From positions 39,879,754-39,943,753 of the forward strand of contig OV884011.1 in assembly GCA_930367205.1 (NCBI GenBank): 64,000 nt of DNA. Reading direction: 5' to 3'. The position numbers and the translations under genes were made by a program. The notes beneath the pieces were generated by a model. That model saw nothing but the letters and a program-made list of their open reading frames with translations, had not been told where the DNA came from and made no database searches. The stretch comes from Acanthosoma haemorrhoidale (taxonomy: Eukaryota; Arthropoda; Insecta; Hemiptera; Acanthosomatidae). This document shows, in pieces, positions 12,201 to 23,900 of this stretch (position 1 is its first letter; each line of letters begins with the position of its first letter).

Positions 12201-15200
12201 GGGGGGAATCTAAGACAGGGATTAGGGTTAGTGGTGGGAGTATGGCATCTATAAATAACTCTGTTTAGGGGAGACTTGGGTATTAATTCTTTGTCAGTAA
12301 AGAGTGAGTGAGTTAGTAGTACAAAATTATAATAATAAGCATAATACCATTAGAAAAAACATCTAATATTACATATGTGGACTAAAGTAGTTGAACAATG
12401 CACTAGCTGCATTTTTGTAGCTGTTCATTATCAGATCCTCAAAAGTAAATAACCCATGGTTATTAAACTGCAGCCGGCAAAATATTTACCTCATAACAGA
12501 CATTTTGACCGGATTCTCCAGACTAAACTGACACCTATCCTTGATAGGCGTATCACAGAAATCTATTTTTAATTGCATTTAAATGCAAATTGGATGAGAA
12601 ACCCACCACTTTTTGGGATAATACGAGGCATTCTGTAAACTAAGGTTTTCTAATCAGGCTGCGATAGAATTCTATTATAAGAACTTAACTCCATTAAATG
12701 GAGGTCAATTCTTGAGTCTGTTAGGAGGACAGGTAGATTCCAGGAGGAATAGTAGCTTAGGATGGGTATAATAAAGGGGCTGATAAAAATGGCTAATGGC
12801 CTAGTTGGCCATCCTTCATTACATCTATCCTTATTTATATATATATAAGTTAAGTCCAGGCGCCGCTAGTGCCCAGCCTTAATCCCCAAACATATGTTAT
12901 CTGTATATGTTTACAGGTAATACCTATAGATAGAGGTATCTTGGTCTAAATAAAGCAGTCTTGTTATAACGTTCTACGTGTTCTTATTACCAACCTTTCT
13001 TAGCTTGTAATTCAATAAACATTAACTTATATATATATATATTGAAACCTACCTCATTTTTTTTACCATTTTATTTTCTAATTTATTATATCAATTGACC
13101 TTAACTAATTTGGTAGGTCCGTCATGAGATCTTTAATTCAACTTGTTTTTATGTCTTTGACATAGGAAATTATCCCGATTGAATCGCCCGATCTCAAGGC
13201 TAAAGTTATAGTTATTAATAAATTGAGAAACTGGGAATTGTGAAATATATACAAGTAAAATGGTTATAACAAATAATTATAATTATAAATAGTGCTGACA
13301 TTAATTATATAAAAAAATATTCAATTCCTTTTGAACAAGGATAGTTACTACTAATTAGTTATATAAAAAAAATGATAATTGAGAATTGATCTCTTTTTAA
13401 TGGATCCATAATAAAAAAACAATATCTATATCACCCAATCGATGATATCCGTGTAATCTTCTTCTTCTTCTTCTCCTCTGCTTGTGTTGATGACCGTCAA
13501 CGGAACGGGAGCTTGCTCTGCTTTGCTCTCTGGCTCTTGGCTAAGACTGGCCCTTTATCTCATCCCCACTCCTAAGAGCATAAGGGCAGATGCTGGACAA
13601 AGTGGGAGGGTGGCTGGTCATGATATTCTCAAATATCATGAATGTTACAATTGCCTTCCCTTATAAATAAAAAAAAATTATGAAATTTTTTTTTTTTTTA
13701 AGTGGATCCACAATATTATGTTGCTGCGTTCGGTTTGTTGAATTGGTTGTTTATAACGGGTGTTGAAATTTTACAAAGTTTATAGTAATAATAGTTCAAA
13801 TTTTGCAAGGTTTTAAATTGCTTGAAAAGCGTACAAGTTGTTTTAATTTTTTACTTAACTAAATTATTATGCTAATTAGTATGGATTAGTTCGAAGGTAC
13901 ATTGTTTTATGGATCATAACGCGATTTGGAAAACATTTGTTGAAAAGACGGCAGAGTGTGATTAGTAATACATATTGGTTTTTAATTAAAATACTAGACA
14001 ATTCTACTGGTAATTAGTAACAATAGAGAAAAATTGTTGAGTGTGTGTGTGTGATTTGAATATTTTACCTGAGTGAAAAGATAGGGACGTCGTTGTCGCG
14101 TATAAAATAATATTAAATAAATCAATTAAATGGACTTAAGCATTCAAGGAATATTTACGATCTGTTCTATGGATTAAGTGATAGTGAAGTCAGAAGCTTC
14201 ACTTGCCGATAATTCCATAGACTTTACTAGGGTCAGCATTTCTAATAATAGTTCTGTTTTTGTTTGTATAAACTTTCTAAAGTTTATGTGTGATCCGATC
14301 AGTATTATTTTCATTTAATAATGAAAATAATAAAATAAAACTATAATTTTCTTTCTTTTTTTGAAGTCATATTGTATAGCAGAAAAAACGTCCTTTGTCA
14401 TTACAATAATCTCGTCCACATATATTTGTACGTAAGGTCGGAATTCGTCTAAGATCTGTCCGTCTGTACATAATCTTAAGGAACCGTCTTTTTTATATAC
14501 GCAAACTAGAGGTGAAATATATTGACTCCTGGTTGGTTCAATTATATTCCCTTCGATCAATCGTTTGATCTCTTCTTCTACTGCCTTTGTCCCATGGAAG
14601 GGGATGGGATAGTTTTTGTAGAAAAAAGAAAGATCGTTTTCGATTTCTAGTTGGTATTGAAATCCTTTTATAGTTCCAGGGACGTCACTGAACATTTCCT
14701 TAGATTCAGTGATAATTGATTCGAAGTTGTTTGAGATTTTAGGGTGTTTTTCCTTTATCCGTTGGAATTCTTGGTAGTATCGCTTGTTAATGTCGTCGTT
14801 TGATTCAGTTTGTATTTCGTTGACCTTGGGTAGTGTTAAAAGTTCGCTGTCACATTGCGTCGTTGAAACAAAGCTTACTCGGAATTTATTATCGTTCGAC
14901 AAAATGACCATTTGTCCTTTCCGGATATCGATTCTGGCGTTTAATTCGCTCAGTGAGTTCATCCCTATGATTAACTGTTGTTTTAGATCTTGCACAACAT
15001 ATAATGAGATGTTATATTCGTAATCCGCGGATAACTTTACCGGAATTATGATTTGTCGATTAATCTTTTTTGATTTCTTGCTAATCGCTGTGATTATTCT
15101 CATGCCTTGTACGGGCAATTCACTGATTTTTTTAGGGTTAAGGTCTTTTTTTATGTTCAAATATAACTCCTCGTTTATGCAACTTATTTCTGAGCCGGTA

Positions 15201-17820
15201 TCAATTAGTGCTTTGATCTGTTGCTGATTAATTTGTATGATAATCTCGGGGCATTGTAGATTGTCCATTGTCGTTTTTGGAGTTAAAAAATTGTCATGTG
15301 TGGGAAGCTCAGTAAATTCTTTGGTTAATGATGCTATTGTGTAAGTCTCGTCATATTGTTCTCCTTTGTTCTCTGTGGTTGTAATTGTTTTTATTGGTTT
15401 TCTGTCGATTTTTATTGTTGTTGCTGCGGGTCCAACGTCCCGCGAACTTCGCCGTTTTTTTGATTCAAATTCATTCGTTTCTTCCTCTTCACTTTCCGGG
15501 GGGTCCGTGGCGAATATCTCGTCCAATCGGTCTTGGAATACCTGCATGGTTTTAACAAAATGTTCCCTCTTTTTATTGCCCATTCTGGGGGGATTTTGCG
15601 GATCTTGTTGTCGAGATGGTTCCCGGTTTTGATTCCCGTACATCTGTTTCGGATAGTTGAAATAATTTCCTTGGTTGTAATTTTGATTGTATCTTGGGTT
15701 TTGGCCGTAATTTATTCGGTTGTACCCTGAATTATTATTATCCCTATTGTAACTGTTCGGAGGAGGATAATATGTTGTTGGTCTATACTTTGATTCACTG
15801 GTATTTCGTCGTTGGTATTTTGGAGGCATTCGTTTATTTTCTGGTCTATACGAATTGAAATTTTTATTCTTGTTACTCTCTCGCCTAATCTCGGATCGAA
15901 TGAAGTCCTCTCCTAAATTCATTAATAGTGATAAAAATGATGAAATCGTGGCGATTCCTTGAATTTTGACGCTTAGTTCGACCGTTGGCCCAAAGTGATA
16001 ACAGAGGCGGTCGCATAAATAACTTTCATCGTAAGGTCGGATGCATTCTTGGGCACGAGCGACTATTTTTGCAAAATACGTAGTTGAATTCATGTGTTGA
16101 AAATCCGCGTATCTTTTCGAGTCTAACTCCCTAGCTACGAGGGTGTCATAGCTGTTGCCGTGGAATTGTTTATTAAATGTTTCTATAAAATTCTGAAAAT
16201 TATCTATACAAGGTTTTTGTGTAATGAACCAATCGAGGGCAAAACCTTTCAAGTGTTGCGAGATAAAAGTATGAAGATCTCGGTATTTGCCGTATAGATA
16301 ATAAGCTTGAGTTAAATTTTTTATAAAACTTTGTGGTAAGTCGTTATTAAAATTTTCGAAATAAAATTTGTCATCAAAGTCCCTTTTTATATCTTGGGTA
16401 ACTGACTGATCTTGAGAGGGTTCCACGTATTCCGACATGGGCGGATGTCTTTGCTGAGTTCCTTCGAAACGGGGTGGGGCATGCTTATCCGGTCTTCTCG
16501 GTTGAATTTGCTTCCCAACTGTTTTTATGCCATCTTCGATTTTCCTGGGAATCAATGAAATTTCCTGTTGCATTGACATTATTTTTCTATCGAAATCGGT
16601 ACGAAAATAATTATATTGGCTATTGATCTTCTCGACTTCTCGGTCTAATTTATCGTTGAGGTTCGAATTTGATGTTTGGACTTCAAGAATTTCCTGGTCC
16701 CTTTTATTGATTTCTTCATTTAATTTTGAATTTAAATTATCATTTCCTTGGAGTATTCTCTCCTCACAAATTTGTAACTGTCTATCTAATTTCTCGTTTA
16801 CATCCGTGTAACATTGTTCGAATTTAGCCGATATTTCCGATTTTAGTTCTTCCCTTAATTGATCAAACTTCCCGCTCAACTCTTTTTGTTCTTTATTATT
16901 TTCTTTAATTGCGTTAAATTGACTGTTTAACTGGGCAAGGATTAGTTGTAACATCTTGGAATGATTTATCGTGGGTTCGGGGTCGGGGGCAGGGGGGTCT
17001 CTTTTAGAGGCTGGGTTTGACCCAACCCCTGTACCTGAGTCTGACCAGAACATGTTTGTGTTCGTCATTTGTGTCTGTGTTTGTGTAACAAATGTAAAAT
17101 TATAGGAAAATATAATTCGTTATTGGTTAGTTCCAGTTATTATTCTAACATGCAATACCTCACAATTCCTTTGGTTTCTTTAGAATTTTTGAAGTTAATC
17201 CCGGAGCGGCCCCCATTGAAACCTACCTCATTTTTTTTACCATTTTATTTTCTAATTTATTATATCAATTGACCTTAACTAATTTGGTAGGTCCGTCATG
17301 AGATCTTTAATTCAACTTGTTTTTATGTCTTTGACATAGGAAATTATCCCGATTGAATCGCCCGATCTCAAGGCTAAAGTTATAGTTATTAATAAATTGA
17401 GAAACTGGGAATTGTGAAATATATACAAGTAAAATGGTTATAACAAATAATTATAATTATAAATAGTGCTGACATTAATTATATAAAAAAATATTCAATT
17501 CCTTTTGAACAAGGATAGTTACTACTAATTAGTTATATAAAAAAAATGATAATTGAGAATTGATCTCTTTTTAATGGATCCATAATAAAAAAACAATATC
17601 TATATCACCCAATCGATGATATCCGTGTAATCTTCTTCTTCTTCTTCTCCTCTGCTTGTGTTGATGACCGTCAACGGAACGGGAGCTTGCTCTGCTTTGC
17701 TCTCTGGCTCTTGGCTAAGACTGGCCCTTTATCTCATCCCCACTCCTAAGAGCATAAGGGCAGATGCTGGACAAAGTGGGAGGGTGGCTGGTCATGATAT
17801 TCTCAAATATCATGAATGTT

Positions 17821-17907
<87 letters not shown>

Positions 17908-20900
17908 CTAATATTTGCTTGATGCATTAATAATAATAATTTAATTATATATTCTTTTTCATATAATTTAAAAAACTTTATATTTATAACTTATACGTTA
18001 TATCAGGGTTCTGTTAATAATTATATAGGAAACTTCTGGCAAAAGGTTTATTGGATTTATTTACACACATTAAGATAACTAAAATTGATATATAAATTAA
18101 TAGATAAAATAATAATTTACGTACGTACTAAAAAATACTATTTAGACTAACATAAAAAATGGTACCTTGTAAATTATTCTTAACTGTATACTAATACTGG
18201 CCAGTGCTTCTTGTGGATAATCTTCGTGTGGTTCGCGGATCAGCATGCTTGTTCTTCTCTGCCGCGCGTGGTTCTTTGTCTCATGGCCGGATGAAAGTGA
18301 TTCACCATGAGGCGGTAGCGTGGGTCGGTGACTACCTGGACCTGGTCTCTACCTGCTCTCTCCTCTGATGAACGAAGAGGTGGGCTCCTGACGAAAGAAT
18401 GTGTTTTTGTGTTCATGCCGGTTTATTTATACTACCTCCCGCTGCCTTCTTGACTTTCAACTGGTTATTTAATGCCAGTTGTTTTGAATAGTTATTACTT
18501 TGCTTAAATTAGAAGTTTATATAATAAATGTTTATATTAAATATGATATTATTTTATTTCAATTATTAATAATTAATATGACGACAATAAAAACGTTCAT
18601 ACTTTCAAAAATGAATCACGGATCGTTATTCAATGCTCGCTAATTTCGAGTTTATTTAAACAAACACTATTAAAAATCATCATTTTAAAATATCACAACA
18701 ATATATATATATATATATTATTCTAATATTTGCTTTATGCATTAATAATAATATTTTAATTATATATTCTTTTCATATAATTTAAAAACTTTAATATTTT
18801 ATAACTTTTACGTTAATTCAGGGTTCTGTTAATAATTATATATAGGAAACTTCTGGCAAAAGGTTTATTGGATTCATTTACACACATTAAGATATAAAAA
18901 TTGATATACAAATAATAAATTACGTACGTACTAAAAATTACTGTTAAGATTAAAATTACGTATTATACTGGCCAGTGTATCTTTGTGTTGATCTTCGTGT
19001 GGTTCCGCGGATCAGCATGCTTGTTCTAATCTCCGCGCGTGGTTCAGACGTCTTCGTGCCGAGTGAAAGTGAAAGTCTCTTCTGATGAACCACGAGGCGC
19101 CTTAGCGTCTCTCTTCTTGGTAAGGTCGCTACCTGGGTCCTTCTCTGCCTGCCTCTGATGAAAGAATGTGGGCTCCTGACGAAAGAATGAGCCCTTTTCC
19201 TTGTCCTGCGGATCTTTATATTACCTACCACTGCCTTCTTGACTCTTCATCTCTTTGGTTGTTCGGATATTTATTACTTTGCTTAAATTAGAAGTTTATA
19301 TAATAAATGTTTATATTAAATATGATATTATTTTTATTTCAATTATTAATAATTAATATGACGACAGTAAAAACGTTCATACTTTCAAAAATGAATCACG
19401 GATCGTTATTCAATGCTCGCTAATTTCGAGTTTATTAAAACAAACACTATTAAAAATCATCATTTTAAAATATCACAACATTCGGGTCCGCTCCGATTTA
19501 AAAATTTTTTTGAGCTTGTCTAAAAAAATTTTTTTGTTTACTTTACAATTGATCTTACATTTATTTGTTCATCATATTAATCATTTGTATTTTCTTATAA
19601 CTAAATTACAATACCAAAATGTGTGTCATCAAAATTTTACATGTACTATACAGAGATTTTCACATTCAATTATTACAATAATTTTTCATTTTCAAGTCTT
19701 TACCTTGCTTGATTGAGATTATTTTCATAATAAGATTTCTAAATTAAATTTAATTCTCTAGTCTTTAGATTTAGACTAACACATTTTCAACTTTGATTGT
19801 ATAGTTAAACATTCTAACATTTTAATACAATATAATAAACTTAAATTTCCAAATTCTTACATGGGTGATTGATGTTATCTTATAATAAATTATTCCAATT
19901 GATTTTAAATTTCTAGTTTTTCTATATCTTTTACCATAATTTTAACTTTGATTTTACTTTATAATAAACTTTAATTTCTAAACTTTACACGTGCCTAATT
20001 GCCATTTTTTAATAATAGATTTTTCTATTAATTTAAAATTTTTTTTTTTTTTTATTTATTATTTTTTATTTACTTTTATATTTATCCGATTACCATTATT
20101 TCGTAATAATAAAGTATAGCTGTTTTTTCCTTTTCTTTTTAAAATTATACTCTACAGCCCAAAAAGTATCCCTGTGGTTATTTTTAAATTTTGTCAATTT
20201 GTTTATTTGTATGCTTTTTATATTCAACTCGCCAAGGGGAGTTTCATTAGCATGATAAAAAATGTTAAATTTGACTCTATTCCAATTCAAATTTTTAAAT
20301 ATTGTACTTTTAAATCTATTTATAATTTCTATTGGGTCTGAATTTTTTAATTGCTGAATCTCTAAATGATCATGACTGTTAATTATTTGTCTTTCGTCAG
20401 GACCAATTACCGGTTCATTATTTATGCACGTTTTTTGTTTCTTAAATTTAATTTCCCTTTTTAGAGGATGTATTTTTTCATCCAGTTTTGCTTTGGACTG
20501 TTTGAAAGAATTTTGTTTATTTGGTTCAATGATCTCTTGATTATTGTCTATTTTTTCATCTATACTACGTTTATTTACGTTATTTTGTTCGTCAATACTA
20601 CGTTTATTTTCATTACATGTTTCGTTAATATCTATACTACGTTTATTTTCGTCAATACTACGTTTATTTACGTTATTTTGTTCGTCAATACTACGTTTAT
20701 TTTCATTACATGTTTCGTTAATATCTCGAAAACGTTCGTTTAATTTTTCGATAAAATCACGTTTATTTTCGGTTTCTAATTTATCTTTTTTAAAATCCTT
20801 AATCTGATTTCCCATTTCCGGTTTTAAATCCGTTTCTTTAACATGCATTTCTTTATCAAGGTTTACATTAAATTCTTTGAAAGGTTTTTGTAAATTTTGT

Positions 20901-23900
20901 TCAAAGATATCGGATCTATTGTAAATTTTTTCGAGTTTTTCGTTCATATCGCGTTTAGTTTCGGCCATATCACGTTTATTTTCGGCAAATTTTTCCATCA
21001 TTAACCTAAATAACTTTTGCATCTCACTTTCCTCGCGACTCGATTCATTCACGCTTTCCATGACTGAATTTTAACGATATAAATCCCTACCACAAACACA
21101 ATTTTTAACACTTTTTGACCTAACCTTTATATCAAATTTTAAACAATTTTCGTGACACACTTTATCCAATTAATCCTTTAACCAGATTTCCTCAATTAAC
21201 ATGTCCTAGTTCGCGGGCGCCAAATATTCTAATATTTGCTTTACTATTAATAATAATATTTTAATTATATATTCTTTTCATATAATTTAAAAACTTTAAT
21301 ATTTTATAACTTTTACGTTAATTCAGGGTTCTGTTAATAATTATATATAGGAAACTTCTGGCAAAAGGTTTATTGGATTCATTTACACACATTAAGATAT
21401 AAAAATTGATATACAAATAATAAATTACGTACGTACTAAAAATTACTGTTAAGATTAAAATTACGTATTATACTGGCCAGTGTATCTTTGTGTTGATCTT
21501 CGTGTGGTTCCGCGGATCAGCATGCTTGTTCTAATCTCCGCGCGTGGTTCAGACATCTTCGTGCCGAGTGAAAGTGAAAGTCTCTTCTGATGAACCACGA
21601 GGCGCCTTAGCGTGGGTTGGTGGCTACAGGTAGCCAGGGGCTTCCTTCTCTGCCTGCCTTCTGAAGAACGAATGTGGGCTCCTGACGAAAGAATGAGACC
21701 TTGTCCTTGTCCTGCGGATCTTTATATTACCTACCACTGCCTTCTTGACTCTTCATCTCTTTGGTTGTTCGGATATTTATTACTTTGCTTAAATTAGAAG
21801 TTTATATAATAAATGTTTATATTAAATATGATATTATTTTTATTTCAATTATTAATAATTAATATGACGACAGTAAAAACGTTCATACTTTCAAAAATGA
21901 ATCACGGATCGTTATTCAATGCTCGCTAATTTCGAGTTTATTAAAACAAACACTATTAAAAATCATCATTTTAAAATATCACAACAATATATATATTTAT
22001 TAATTATAAATAATAATATTCTAATTGCTTGTTTGAAATATTAAAATAATTTAAATCAAAATATGGTTGGAAAACTAAAATTTATTTGTTCCTGAAACTT
22101 GAAAATATCATTGCGTAATGAACTATATTCAGATGAAGAAAGATAGATTTAGTCTTTGGTTAATAGGGCTGGCTAATAAGGCTTATTGGGATGCCATAAT
22201 TAATTCTGAGAGCTCAGAATGAAGTAGAAAACAAGAATCGTGAGAAGTAAGAGGAGAGTTCATAGTATTTTGAAATCAGTGAGGAAGAAGATAAGAAAAC
22301 TATTAAGATCTGTGAAGTTAGGAAGTGGAGGAATACGAGATATGTAATAGAGGTGCAGCGGTTGAAGAACATGAGGAAGAGGAGGAGGCGGGGCATCAGA
22401 TTGTGTCTTGCGATCACTTTACATGATATCATAGTAGGTTTCACTTCTCTCTTTTGTTGGCTCTTTTCTGTCCGATATACACATTAGTTATCTGCTGGGT
22501 TTTGAATCCAACCCTAGATCTAATAGTTTTTTTCAATTAGGTCAGCCAGTTTGTAGGATGAAAATTTTTAATAACCATCCTTAATTATCACTCTTCTTTA
22601 AGCGGGTCTTCCCAATTTTGGTGTTCTGAAAGTATTTGACAATTTCCTGATGTAAAAGATGTGTTAAGTAGGTGTGCTATTTTTTTTTCAATTGCTCGCA
22701 CACCAATATAAAATCCTTGGTATTTCTAATAAATATCAAATGAGGCTATGACATTTTTGGTGAAATAGCCGTTTCCATAACTTGTATTAGCCCAAAAGGA
22801 TTGGGGTGAAAAAGGGTGATTTGGGGGTTAGTGCTGGGTGCCAAGTTCTTGATGAGGTATTAATTCTTCCCTTGATGTGTGGCTAGCCGGATGTATATGA
22901 CTGTTAATCTATGAAATACCACAACCCATTCACATTGTTATAGTAAGTTATTGGTATTACTGGTCTAACAACAAAATTGTATACAGAATAAATTGTCCAT
23001 AATGTATCTGTTATAAGTGTTCCATCATTTTAGGTACTTGAGAATGGTGGTTTAGCTGTTGAAAGCACTTGTATAACAATGAAGTATATTTGTGGTTAGA
23101 CAATATAAAGGATACTGTTTATTAATATATCTACATTATTTAAAAAAAGTTTTATACTTGACTAATAATTATAAAACCAGATGTACAATAATATATCACA
23201 ACTGAAGTAATAATAAATATTATTATTTTTATTATTAATAAAATAAAAAATTATTTTACATTTCTTATACAACTATTGAAATATATAACTGATGATTTTA
23301 GTGGGAAGGTTTAAATGATAGTTGTGTGTCATTTAAACCTAAAAATAGAAATACTTACCAGATGCTGGGTGCTTATGTTTTTGGTCTTCTTCGATTTCTA
23401 CCTCTACTATATCCTCTTCCAGTTCTGAAAAAAAGTATATTATTTTAAGTTATTTTATTTTTATATATGATGGGGCTAGAAACAAAGGGACACAAATATC
23501 CTCGTGAAATTTACTACCTTAACCAGGGTACTGACTCATAATGATCACAGCTAAATTCACTAGTTAGATTTTCTTAGGGTGGGTTTACAAGGGGCCACTC
23601 CATTGGGTTTATTCAATGGGGTTTATTCAACTGGTTGATTGCAATATTGACATTGATTCTTTCTCTCTCCACTTTGAATTTTTCCTTTTGTATAGTTACA
23701 TATTTTGAAATTCCTCTTAAAATGGTGTTTTAATTAATGGAAGGAAGACCATACAATTTTGGTGAGTGACCATTGAAAGAATTTGTGTTGTTATCGATGC
23801 TTGCAGACCTAAACTATTCTGTTACTTACAAGCACTTCAAGTAATTCTTGTGTACTAATATATGGGTCTTTTTATCATATTTTTTGTGAGTTACTAATAA

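Larger units (their letters stand above)
13042..17823 (-). mobile_element. Pol-deleted Ty3/Gypsy element with equal LTRs
   Basis: Direct LTRs at 13042-13649 (3') and 17216-17823 (5') are both 608 bp and look identical where I compared them. The element sits inside an AT dinucleotide run with ATAT on both sides. On the minus strand the 5' LTR is followed at once by a primer-binding-like TGGGGGCCGCTCCGGGATT, close to the 3' end of tRNA-Pro. A purine tract AAGGGAAGG precedes the 3' LTR. The interior encodes only Gag, protease and a shortened RT; RNase H and integrase are absent. It is therefore non-autonomous but recent. Confidence 0.85.
18719..21986 (-). mobile_element. Gag-only LTR element, family A (3.27 kb)
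   Basis: LTRs at 18719-19480 (3') and 21225-21986 (5'), 762 bp each, flanked by ATAT (18715-18718 and 21987-21990). A primer-binding-like TGGCGCCCGCGAAC starts two bases inside the 5' LTR, the TGGCGCC form seen with tRNA-Lys-like primers. The 1.74-kb interior encodes one gag-like protein and no protease, RT or integrase. It is a short non-autonomous derivative. Confidence 0.8.

Noticed and set aside
12494..12526. 33-bp candidate mini-exon on minus strand (acceptor GTTTAG, donor GAG|GTAAAT)
   Set aside because: Length fits, but in the required phase 1 it contains a TGA; only phase 0 is open, so it does not join the series.
17715..17927. Frames translating the (TA)n tract
   Set aside because: Simple-sequence translation (Ile-Tyr repeats), not a gene.
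23823..23847. 25-bp candidate mini-exon with GTAAGT donor
   Set aside because: Length is not a multiple of three and the acceptor has no pyrimidine tract.
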